Source: Planctomycetota bacterium (lineage in GTDB: Bacteria; Planctomycetota; UBA1135; GCA-002686595). Taken from it: 64,000 nt of DNA. Below, piece after piece: positions 53,951 to 61,231 of the stretch (positions within the stretch are counted from its first letter, which is position 1; each line of letters opens with the position of its first letter). The notes below the pieces were generated by a model. It worked only from the letters and a program-made list of their open reading frames with translations, had not been told where the DNA came from and did not search any database. Location of the stretch: the NCBI GenBank assembly GCA_028278425.1, contig JANQEJ010000054.1:62001-126000 (forward strand), read 5' to 3'. A program made the translations under genes and the position numbers.

Positions 53951-54214
53951 ATGCTCAACCTTATCTTCCCCAAGCCCTCCAACCGCTCTAGGGTGGGCCG
54001 CGGCTCTGACGAGATCGCGCGCAGCCTTCGCAGGAAACTACGTCAATGGCCCCTCTGCCCCGAGAAGTACCTCGAGCTGCTCGACGATCTTCTGCGGCGC
54101 ACCCGCATCGAGCGCGACCGACGCGACAGGCTGCGAGAGGAGCTCGAAGAGCAGCGTCGCAAGGCGATCCGTCTGGAACAGCGCTGCCGAATGCTCGAGC
54201 GGAGGGCTCGCTAG
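53951..54214 (+). CDS. Small basic coiled-coil protein
   Basis: 87 residues from ATG 53951, with GGAGG seven bases upstream. After a basic N-terminus (LNLIFPKPSNRSRVGRGSDE) the sequence is a long charged helix (YLELLDDLLRRTRIERDRRD, REELEEQRRKAIRLEQRC) likely to form a coiled coil. No family is recognised. It is the only plus-strand gene of the island and ends at the scar with two gene tails. Confidence 0.55.
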   Translation: MLNLIFPKPSNRSRVGRGSDEIARSLRRKLRQWPLCPEKYLELLDDLLRRTRIERDRRDRLREELEEQRRKAIRLEQRCRMLERRAR

Positions 54215-54290
54215 CTACCAGCGGAGCTCGCCGGCGGTCCTTCCCTCGCTGGTGAGCTCCACCATGCGGTGCTTGCCGACGGAAGCCGGG
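54215..54290 (-). pseudogene. C-terminal remnant of a lipoprotein paralogue
   Basis: Minus-strand reading SVGKHRMVELTSEGRTAGEL, then RW and stop, matches the end of the intact lipoprotein at 57028-57468 (EVGTERRVELSSDGEVVGQL, R, stop), also at the DNA level. Upstream codons do not continue the match. Only about 24 codons survive. Confidence 0.65.
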
Positions 54291-54312
54291 GTCTGAGACT
54301 CCAGCGCCCAGC

Positions 54313-54369
54313 GCCTGGCGCGACAAGGTGGACGCGCAGATGCCGCGGCCGAATCCCGAACTCGGGTGA
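54313..54369 (+). pseudogene. C-terminal remnant of a sulfatase gene
   Basis: Reads AWRDKVDAQMPRPNPELG-stop, against AAWRDAVDARMPRPNPDS-stop at the end of the intact sulfatase (48822-50246). 54316-54360 and 50196-50240 align without gaps with about six or seven differences. Nothing upstream is sulfatase-like. It is the tail of a deleted second sulfatase gene. Confidence 0.75.
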
Positions 54370-54431
54370 CGCTGGGTCGCCCCGGCTGGTGGCGTCCACC
54401 CTAGACTACTACGTAGCTAGAGGAAAGAGCC

Positions 54432-57023
54432 ATGACGCGAGCCGCATCGACCCGTCTCGTCCTTCCGCTCCTGGCCGCCGTCCTCGCCGCCGCGCGCGCG
54501 GACGCGCAGACCTTCGGGCCGGGCCAGACCATCGTCGGCGGACAGGTCAACGGACCCGCGAACGTCAGCGCGCCCGATCTGGACGGCGACGGGGACGCCG
54601 ACGTGCTCTGTCCGATGAGCGGGAACCAGCGCGTGGTCTGGTACGAGAACCTCGACGGGTTGGGTTCGCTCGGCGCGCAGAAGATCATCACGACCGACGT
54701 CAACCTGCCGACGTCGGCGTCCGCCGCGGACCTGGATGGGGACGGCGACCTCGACGTGCTCTCGACGAACTACAACTGGCACGAGGTGGTTTGGTACGAG
54801 AACACCGACGGGCTCGGCTCCTTCGGACCGAAGCGGTTCGTCGCGGTGGGGACCTTCTGGCCGTCCGACTCGATCGCGGCGGACCTCGACGGCGACGGAG
54901 ACCTCGACGTCGTCTCGGCCTCGGACCTGGGCGACGAGATCCTGTGGTTCGAGAACACCGACGGCCTCGGCACGTTCGGCGCCGCGCGGACGATCACGAA
55001 CGCCAACACCTTCTCTTCGCTGTTCGCGGCCGACGTCGACGGCGATGGGGACCAGGACCTCCTGGCGACCGGCTCCAACGCGGTCGTGTGGTTCGAGAAC
55101 GCCGACGGCCTCGGCGCCTTCGGAGAACCGCAGCTCATCGCGGACGTCCTCGCCGGCTTCCACGTCCGCGCCGCCGATCTGGACGGCGATGGCGACCAAG
55201 ACGCGCTCACCGCGTCGTGGGCCGACGATACGGTCGCCTGGTACGAGAACACCGACGGGCTCGGCGCCTTCGGACCCAAGCTCGTGATCGACGGCCAGGC
55301 GGACTCCGCGGCTTCGGTGTTCGCCGCCGACGTGGACGGCGACGGGGATCGAGACGTCCTGTCCGCGGCGCGCAACGACCACACGGTGTCCTGGTACCGG
55401 AACATCGACGGCCCGAGCATCTTCAGCACGGGGATCCCCATCGCCACGGGCTTCGTCCGCGCCAACTCGGTCGTCGCGGTCGATCTGGACGCGGACGGCG
55501 ACCGCGACGTCGTCGCGACGGCGCAGGACGACGGTATCGCGACGCACGAGAACCTGAACGGCCTGGGGATCTTCGGACCCGGGACGAACGTGGTGGCCGC
55601 CCTCCCCGAGGCGGTCGACGCGGCCGACTTCGACGGGGACGGCGACCTCGATCCCCTGTCGGCGTCGATCGGCGACGGGAAGATCGCGTGGTACGAGAAC
55701 CGGTTGAACACCGGAGGCCCGTTCGGGAACACCGCCATTTCGATCCCGTCGTACGGAGTGTTCTCGGCCGCGGCGGCGGACGTCGACGGCGACGGAGACC
55801 CGGACGTGCTCGCCGTCTCGGGAGGGCTCGACTGGTACGAGAACACCGACGGCCTCGCGAGCTTCGGAGCGTCTCAGGCGATCAGCACCCAGGCGGCCTT
55901 CAACCGGACCGCCGTATCCGCGGATCTGGACGGTGACGGCGATCTCGACGTTCTCAGCGGGGCGACCGTGTTGGTGGCCTTCGCTGCCTCGCCGCAGATC
56001 GAGTGGTACGAGAACGTGGACGGCTTCGGGAGCTTCGGCCCGCAACAGATCGTCACGACCGACCTGGCCGGAGCGAGCATGGTGTCCGCCGCCGACCTGA
56101 GCGGCGACGGCGAGCAGGACGTCCTCGCGGCGCTCCTGACCGACGGCGAGGTCGTGTGGTACGAGAACGCCGGCAGCGCGGCGTCCTTCACGACGGAGAA
56201 GGTCATCACCACGGCGCTCTTCGGCCCGACCGACGCGCTGGCCGCGGACCTCGACGGGGACGGAGACGCCGATGTGATGGCGTCCTCCCAGTCGGACGAC
56301 ACGATCGCCTGGCACGAGAACACCGACGGGCTCGGGACGTTCGGCGCGCAGCAGGTCGTGACGACGGCCGTCGACTTCCCGGACTCGATCGTCGCCACGG
56401 ATCTCGGGGGCGACGGCGACCTCGACCTGCTCTTCACGGCCTTCGTCGGCGACACCGTCGGCTGGTTCGAGAACACCGACGGCTTGGGAGCCTTCGGACC
56501 GGAGAACGTCGTCTCGACGCAGTTCGACGGCCCGACGTCGGCCGTCGCCGCGGACCTCGACGGCGACGGGGACGAGGATCTCCTGTCGAGCTCCTACTTC
56601 GACTCGACGATCGGCTGGTTCGAGAACACCGCCTGCCCGACGGTTGCCCCGGCCGCGGAAGTCGTGCGGCTCGGATCGCCGCCCAACCCGGCCGCGCTGC
56701 TCCCGGGCGTCAGCGGGCCTCCGGTCCTCGGCACCACTTGGGATCCGATCATCGACCACACGGGCTTCGTTCCGGGGGCGACGCTCGACGTGCTCGTCGT
56801 CTCCGGCGCGGCGGTGAACGTCCCGCTCGCCTTCGGCACGCTGCTCTGCGACGTCGCCGGGAGTCCGATCTTCGTCACCGCGACGCCGGGCGCCTCCTTC
56901 TCGCTACCGCTCCCGTTCCAGTGCCCGTTGGTCGGCGCGTCCGCCTGCTCGCAGGGGGCGTCGGCCAGCCCGACGGAGATCCGGCTGACCAACGCGCTGG
57001 ATCTCACGCTCGGAACGTTCTGA
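54432..57023 (+). CDS. Secreted VCBS/FG-GAP repeat protein, large paralogue
   Basis: 863 residues with a signal peptide (LVLPLLAAVLAAARADA); GAGGAAA precedes ATG 54432. Fourteen units of about 47-50 residues follow, each a Ca-loop (AADLDGDGDLDVLST) plus WYENTDGLGSFGPKR-type strand. The C-terminal 130 residues (EVVRLGSPPNPAALLPGVSG to LTNALDLTLGTF) are the same domain as in the 17914-19422 protein, which has seven units. The two genes are thus repeat-number variants of one family. Likely cell-surface or extracellular. Confidence 0.92.
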   Translation: MTRAASTRLVLPLLAAVLAAARADAQTFGPGQTIVGGQVNGPANVSAPDLDGDGDADVLCPMSGNQRVVWYENLDGLGSLGAQKIITTDVNLPTSASAADLDGDGDLDVLSTNYNWHEVVWYENTDGLGSFGPKRFVAVGTFWPSDSIAADLDGDGDLDVVSASDLGDEILWFENTDGLGTFGAARTITNANTFSSLFAADVDGDGDQDLLATGSNAVVWFENADGLGAFGEPQLIADVLAGFHVRAADLDGDGDQDALTASWADDTVAWYENTDGLGAFGPKLVIDGQADSAASVFAADVDGDGDRDVLSAARNDHTVSWYRNIDGPSIFSTGIPIATGFVRANSVVAVDLDADGDRDVVATAQDDGIATHENLNGLGIFGPGTNVVAALPEAVDAADFDGDGDLDPLSASIGDGKIAWYENRLNTGGPFGNTAISIPSYGVFSAAAADVDGDGDPDVLAVSGGLDWYENTDGLASFGASQAISTQAAFNRTAVSADLDGDGDLDVLSGATVLVAFAASPQIEWYENVDGFGSFGPQQIVTTDLAGASMVSAADLSGDGEQDVLAALLTDGEVVWYENAGSAASFTTEKVITTALFGPTDALAADLDGDGDADVMASSQSDDTIAWHENTDGLGTFGAQQVVTTAVDFPDSIVATDLGGDGDLDLLFTAFVGDTVGWFENTDGLGAFGPENVVSTQFDGPTSAVAADLDGDGDEDLLSSSYFDSTIGWFENTACPTVAPAAEVVRLGSPPNPAALLPGVSGPPVLGTTWDPIIDHTGFVPGATLDVLVVSGAAVNVPLAFGTLLCDVAGSPIFVTATPGASFSLPLPFQCPLVGASACSQGASASPTEIRLTNALDLTLGTF

Positions 57024-57027
57024 ACGG

Positions 57028-57468
57028 TCAGCGGAGCTGGCCGACGACTTCGCCGTCGCTCGAGAGCTCCACCCGGCGCTCCGTGCCGACCTCGACGACG
57101 CTCATCACGACGCGCATCTCGCGGTCGTCGTCCTCGGGCCGGAAGAACGAGAACGTCAACGATTCGCCGGGCGCGAGCTCCTGCTGCTCGAGCCCCGTGC
57201 CGCACCAGCCGACGCTGAAGCGCGTCCACTCGCCGTCGACGAGCGCCTGCGTCCGGTAGATCGGAGAGGCGGGCCCGTAGCCGTGGAAAGCCCAGGTCGT
57301 CGCCGAGCGGTTCGACAGCCGCACCTCGGAGTCGCCGACCTTCTCCAGCGTGGGAAACTCGGCGACGACGGGCGCCGGCGTGGAATCGACGACGTCGGGC
57401 GGGGGAACGCTGCAGGCGAGCGGAAGTGCGAAAAGAATGCAAGGAAGGAGCAGGCGATTCGGCTTCAA
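57028..57468 (-). CDS. Hypothetical lipoprotein
   Basis: 146 residues from TTG 57468 with GGAG seven bases upstream. Signal MKPNRLLLPCILFALPLAC ends in a lipobox LPLAC. The mature part is beta-rich (AEFPTLEKVGDSEVRLSNRS, SVGWCGTGLEQQELAPGESL, VVMSVVEVGTERRVELSSDG) and resembles an immunoglobulin-like or small beta-sandwich fold. No named family. It converges with the VCBS gene (4-base gap). A paralogue's tail remains at 54215-54290. Confidence 0.8.
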   Translation of the reverse strand: MKPNRLLLPCILFALPLACSVPPPDVVDSTPAPVVAEFPTLEKVGDSEVRLSNRSATTWAFHGYGPASPIYRTQALVDGEWTRFSVGWCGTGLEQQELAPGESLTFSFFRPEDDDREMRVVMSVVEVGTERRVELSSDGEVVGQLR

Positions 57469-57612
57469 GGGCGTCTCCGTGGGTTGGTTCGTCGGTCGGT
57501 CGCGCGTTTCGGCGCAAACGTCGCGCGCAAACTTCCTCTTGGCTTCACCCCGCCGCCTATCGGCGTTGCTTAAGCTTTGCTAGCTTCTGTCCGAGGAAGA
57601 AAACTCTTCACC

Positions 57613-58077
57613 ATGTGGAAATCGCTCTCCGGTCGCAGGGTCCAAGACATCGTCGCCGAGGTTCGCGACTTGATCGGCGACCAAGACCGGACGGTGCACA
57701 TAGGCACCGACGCGAAGCACCGCGGCTTCCACACCGACTTCGTCACGGTGATCGCCATCCTCGACCCGGGTCGCGGAGGGCGCGTGTTCTACCGGCGCGA
57801 CCGGGTGTCGCGCATGAAGTCGCTCGCGCAGAAGCTCTTCCGCGAGTGCGAGCTCAGCATCGAGAGCGCGCTCCACCTCGCGCAGACCGTCGCGCAGGAC
57901 ATCATCGTCCACGTGGACGCGAACGAGGACGAGCGCCACCGCTCGTCGAAGTACGTGCAGGCGCTCGCCGGCATGGTCGTGGGCCACGGCTTCCGGGTGC
58001 AGGTCAAGCCGAACGCCTGGTGCGCGACGCACGTCGCGGACTACGTCGTCAAGGAAAAGCACCGCAAGGCGGCCTAG
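57613..58077 (+). CDS. RNase H-like YkuK-family protein
   Basis: 154 residues with the YkuK/DUF458 pattern: VHIGTDAKHRGFHTDFVTVI, FYRRDRVSRMKSLAQKLFRE, DIIVHVDANEDERHRSSKYV and FRVQVKPNAWCATHVADYVV. The fold is RNase H-like; the Asp residues in GTDAK and HVDAN are candidates for the metal site. Role unknown; in Bacillus the family is linked to sporulation-era expression. Start ATG 57613; the frame extends 12 codons upstream without support. Stops of this gene and the convergent toroid gene overlap. Confidence 0.9.
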   Translation: MWKSLSGRRVQDIVAEVRDLIGDQDRTVHIGTDAKHRGFHTDFVTVIAILDPGRGGRVFYRRDRVSRMKSLAQKLFRECELSIESALHLAQTVAQDIIVHVDANEDERHRSSKYVQALAGMVVGHGFRVQVKPNAWCATHVADYVVKEKHRKAA

Positions 58078-59240
58078 TCGCTTCCGTTCCAGACCGCGAG
58101 CGGCGGCCCGGTGGGGCGCAGGTACGCGAGGATCGCGACGGCGGTTCCGTAGCTGGCCGACCGGGGGAACACGCGGTCGTTCCACAGGCCGTCTTCGCCG
58201 CGCGCGGCGGCGAGCAGCGCGGCCAGGCGCGCGCGGTACTCCGCGCGATCGGCCTCCGGCAGGAGCTCGATCGCCTCGGCGGCGAACTGGTGCGCGAAGT
58301 AGAAGTAATGCGGCGCGATCGCGTGCGGCGGCTTGTGCAGCCCGGAGCGCCCGCGCCGCTCGTCGAGCCAGTGATGGTGCGCGAGGAACGCGTCCAGCGC
58401 GCCGCGCACGTGGACGAGCGACGAACGCCCCGCGAGGAAGAGGGTCGTCTCGCAGCACACCATGCGTCCCACGGAGCCGGGGATGCTGGGCGGGTCGTCC
58501 GTGGCCGGAACCACGCCCTTGTAGACGAAGGCGCCGCTCGGCTGGCGCTGCGCGTGCACGACGTCGAGGGCGCGTTCCACCGCTTCCTCGTCGATCGCGA
58601 AGCCCTGGCGCTTGGCCTCGAAGAGATCCAGGAGCGCGAGCGCCGTCACGTACGAATAGGCGGGCGCCGGCAGCCGCTCGCCGCCGGGGCGGTGGTAGGA
58701 CCAACCGCCGGTGCGCGGGATCTCGAGCGCGAAGACGCGTTCGAGATAGACGGTGACCGCCCGGTCGACCTCCGCCTCGAGCTCGGCCGGCACGGCGCCG
58801 AGCCGCCGCGTGTCCAGCAGCCCGCGCAGGGCGGCGAGGTAGCCCCACAGGCGCATGTCGAAGCCGGGCGGAATCTCGGCGGCCATGTACTCGTGGTCGA
58901 GGCTCGCGCAGAGAAAGCGCAGTCCCCGCGCGATCGCGGCCTGGCGCTTCGCGTCGGCGCGCAGGCCCGGCGCCCGCGCGAGCGCGCACAGAACCCAGCC
59001 CGTGCCGCCGACGCGGTAGCCGATCGGGATCTCGCCCTGCACGCGGTAGGCGCTCTCGTACGGCCATTCTCCCGAGTCGCCCCGTTCCTCCTTCGCGAGC
59101 AGCGCCTCGACGCTGCGCGCGATCACGCGCTCCGTCGCGCGGTCCAGGCCGCCCTCCTGCGAGCCGTCGAGCGACTGCGGCGCGTTCGAGACCAGAAACG
59201 CGGTTAGTAAGGCGGTGAGGTGCATGGACGGCGAAGCCAT
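58074..59240 (-). CDS. Exported alpha/alpha-toroid protein (terpene-cyclase/prenyltransferase-like)
   Basis: 388 residues with a signal peptide (MHLTALLTAFLVSNAPQS). Repeated helix-hairpin units with motifs of the squalene-cyclase toroid: ALLAKEERGDSGEWPYESAY, GGTGWVLCALARAPG, PRTGGWSYHRPGGERL, AQRQPSGAFVYKGVVPA, EDGLWNDRVFP. The DXDD motif of true cyclases is not seen, so catalysis is doubtful. Exported toroids of this type occur widely in planctomycetes with unknown role. Start ATG 59240 or 59225. Confidence 0.82.
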   Translation of the reverse strand: MASPSMHLTALLTAFLVSNAPQSLDGSQEGGLDRATERVIARSVEALLAKEERGDSGEWPYESAYRVQGEIPIGYRVGGTGWVLCALARAPGLRADAKRQAAIARGLRFLCASLDHEYMAAEIPPGFDMRLWGYLAALRGLLDTRRLGAVPAELEAEVDRAVTVYLERVFALEIPRTGGWSYHRPGGERLPAPAYSYVTALALLDLFEAKRQGFAIDEEAVERALDVVHAQRQPSGAFVYKGVVPATDDPPSIPGSVGRMVCCETTLFLAGRSSLVHVRGALDAFLAHHHWLDERRGRSGLHKPPHAIAPHYFYFAHQFAAEAIELLPEADRAEYRARLAALLAAARGEDGLWNDRVFPRSASYGTAVAILAYLRPTGPPLAVWNGSD

Positions 59241-59256
59241 CCTAACCTGAAGGCTC

Positions 59257-60093
59257 GTGAAGCGACCCGTGCTGGCTTTCCTCGTCATCCTCGCTTCGGC
59301 GTACGTCCTGATCTGCGTCATGGCATGCGTGTTCCAGCCGAAGCTCGTCTACTTCCCCGGTCCGCCGCCGTCGTGGGCGCCGGACCGGGAGGGCTTCGCG
59401 TATCGGGACCTGATGCTCGAAACGTCCGACGGCGTCGCGATCCACGCCTGGTTCTTTCCGGCCGAGGAGTCGCACGGCGCCGTGGTGATGAGCCACGGCA
59501 ACGCCGGCAACGTCGCGAACCGCGTCCCGCATGCGCAAGCTTTCCTCGACGCCGGCTTCTCCGTCCTGCTCTACGACTACCGCGGCTACGGCCGGAGCGA
59601 GGGCAGCCCGAGCGAGGAGGGAACCTACCGCGACGCCGAAGCGGCCTACGACTGGGTGGTTGCGAACGCCGGCGTCGCGCCGCACCGCGTCGTCTCCTAC
59701 GGCGAATCCCTCGGCGGCGGAGTCGCTCTCGAGCTCGCCCGCCGGCGCGAGGTCGGCGCGGTGATGCTCGAGAGCGCGTTCACGTCGATCCCCGACGTCG
59801 GCCAGCGCATCTACCCGTGGCTGCCGGTCAGGCTGATGTCGCGCATCGTGTACGACAACGCCGCGAAGATCGCGGAGCTTCGGGTGCCCGTGCTCGTGAT
59901 CCACAGCCCCGACGACGAGATCGTCTCCTATGACTTCGGCGAGAAGCTCTTCCAGCTCGCGAACGAGCCGAAGCAGTTCCTCGCGACCGAGGGCGGCCAC
60001 AACGACGGCGGGTTCTTGCGGCGCGCGGAGTGGCGCGAGGCGGTGGGGAGGTTCCTGCTCGAAGCCGTGAAGGGCGAAGAGGACGAGCGGTAG
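59257..60093 (+). CDS. Membrane-anchored alpha/beta hydrolase
   Basis: 278 residues from GTG 59257. An N-terminal helix (VLAFLVILASAYVLICVMAC) anchors it; a lid-like part is followed by the fold: VVMSHGNAGNVANR (oxyanion), YDYRGYGRSEG, nucleophile elbow SYGESLGGG, VIHSPDDEIV (acid Asp) and EGGHNDGG (His). The triad is complete. This is the BEM46/YfhR-type of serine hydrolase, probably acting on esters or thioesters at the membrane; substrate unknown. It diverges from the toroid gene with only 16 bp between starts. Confidence 0.92.
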   Translation: MKRPVLAFLVILASAYVLICVMACVFQPKLVYFPGPPPSWAPDREGFAYRDLMLETSDGVAIHAWFFPAEESHGAVVMSHGNAGNVANRVPHAQAFLDAGFSVLLYDYRGYGRSEGSPSEEGTYRDAEAAYDWVVANAGVAPHRVVSYGESLGGGVALELARRREVGAVMLESAFTSIPDVGQRIYPWLPVRLMSRIVYDNAAKIAELRVPVLVIHSPDDEIVSYDFGEKLFQLANEPKQFLATEGGHNDGGFLRRAEWREAVGRFLLEAVKGEEDER

Positions 60094-60101
60094 GAGGTGC
60101 C

Positions 60102-60537
60102 ATGGACGGCAGACGGCTCGCGGCGGCGCTGGTCCTCGCGGCCGCCGCGGTCGCCCTGGTCTGGTTCGCCGCCGGCCGCGACGGGAGCCGACCGGCGGCG
60201 CCGGGAACGACGACCGAAGCGGTGCCACCGATCGCGGAGACCGCCGGCACCGAAGACTCGGGGGATCGGGCACCGCTCGCGGAAGCCGCTCCGGCGGAAG
60301 CGCGTCAAGCCGTCGGAGATGCGCGACGCGGAGGGGCGCATCCGCCGTCACGCGCTGGACCTCGCGCGCGCCTTCCGGGGCACGGATCCCAACGACTTCG
60401 CGAGCTACACCGTCGGACCCTTCCTGCCCGGCCGGTACGAGCTCACCGCAACCGCCTCGGACGGCCGCACCCGGACGCGGAAGGTCACGGTGCGCGGCGA
60501 GCCGGAGAAGGGCGTGACGATCCGGCTGCGCGACTGA
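60102..60537 (+). pseudogene. Broken membrane-anchored carboxypeptidase-regulatory-like gene
   Basis: ATG 60102 (AGGAGG upstream) opens a normal membrane anchor and linker (LAAALVLAAAAVALVWFAAG, TTTEAVPPIAETAGTEDSGD). Near 60300 sense moves to another frame, which ends GPFLPGRYELTATASDGRTR, VTVRGEPEKGVTIRLRD, the last strands of a CarboxypepD_reg-like domain. The middle of that domain is missing, so the gene lost an internal part as well as the frame. The surviving N-terminal frame would run on into the next gene's antisense. Confidence 0.65.
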
Positions 60538-60538
60538 G

Positions 60539-61123
60539 TCAGTCCTCGCCCATCATCACCGTGAGCTTCGCCAGCGCGCGCGAGTAGACCTTGCGGACCG
60601 CTTCGTCGCTCTTGCCGAGCAGCGTCGCGACCTCCTTGCTCGGCAGCCCGTCGACCTTGCGCAGGAGCAGGATCTCGCGCATCTCCTCCGGCAGCCGCTC
60701 GAGGCAGCGCTCGAGCCGCTCGTAGCGCTCGCCGTCGAAGTACGCCGGCTCGTCCGCCGACACCGCCTTCATCACCGTGTCGGTGAGCGGCGTGTCGCCG
60801 GCGCGCTTGGCCGCGCCGAAGAAGTCCGCGCGGTCGCGGATCTTGTTCACGGCCAGGCGGTTCAGGAAGTGCCGCAGGCTGCCGGGCCCGCGGTACTCGA
60901 AGCCCTCGAGGGCGTGCAGCGCCTCGAGCGCCACGCTCTGGAACACGTCCTCGCTCTGGAGGTGGCCGCGCAGCTTGCGCCCGAGGCTCGCGCGGATGGT
61001 GAGGAGGAGCTGGTCGTGATAGCGGCGGTAGAGATCCTCCCAGGCCTCGTCTTCCCCGGCGCGGATGCGCCCGAGGATCGTCAGCGTCGCCTGCTCGTCG
61101 GGCGGGCTCGGGAAGGGCTCCAT
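60539..61123 (-). CDS. ECF-type RNA polymerase sigma factor
   Basis: 194 residues. Region 2: WEDLYRRYHDQLLLTIRASL, LQSEDVFQSVALEALHAL, SLRHFLNRLAVNKIRDRADF. Region 4: RLPEEMREILLLRKVDGLPS, KEVATLLGKSDEAVRKVYSR. This is the planctomycete-type ECF factor often tied to Ser/Thr kinase genes; the partial kinase at 63699 and the SBBP gene are nearby but divergent. Start ATG 61123. Its promoter must lie in the 108 bases before the divergent SBBP gene. Confidence 0.92.
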   Translation of the reverse strand: MEPFPSPPDEQATLTILGRIRAGEDEAWEDLYRRYHDQLLLTIRASLGRKLRGHLQSEDVFQSVALEALHALEGFEYRGPGSLRHFLNRLAVNKIRDRADFFGAAKRAGDTPLTDTVMKAVSADEPAYFDGERYERLERCLERLPEEMREILLLRKVDGLPSKEVATLLGKSDEAVRKVYSRALAKLTVMMGED

Positions 61124-61231
61124 GCGGGGATCTTAGAGGTTGCGGTCACATCCGGCGCTCGCCCGCCGCTGGAGCGGGACACCCGGATCGAGAAGCGAGC
61201 TCCAGGCCCCCCGCAACCCCATTCGGAGACC

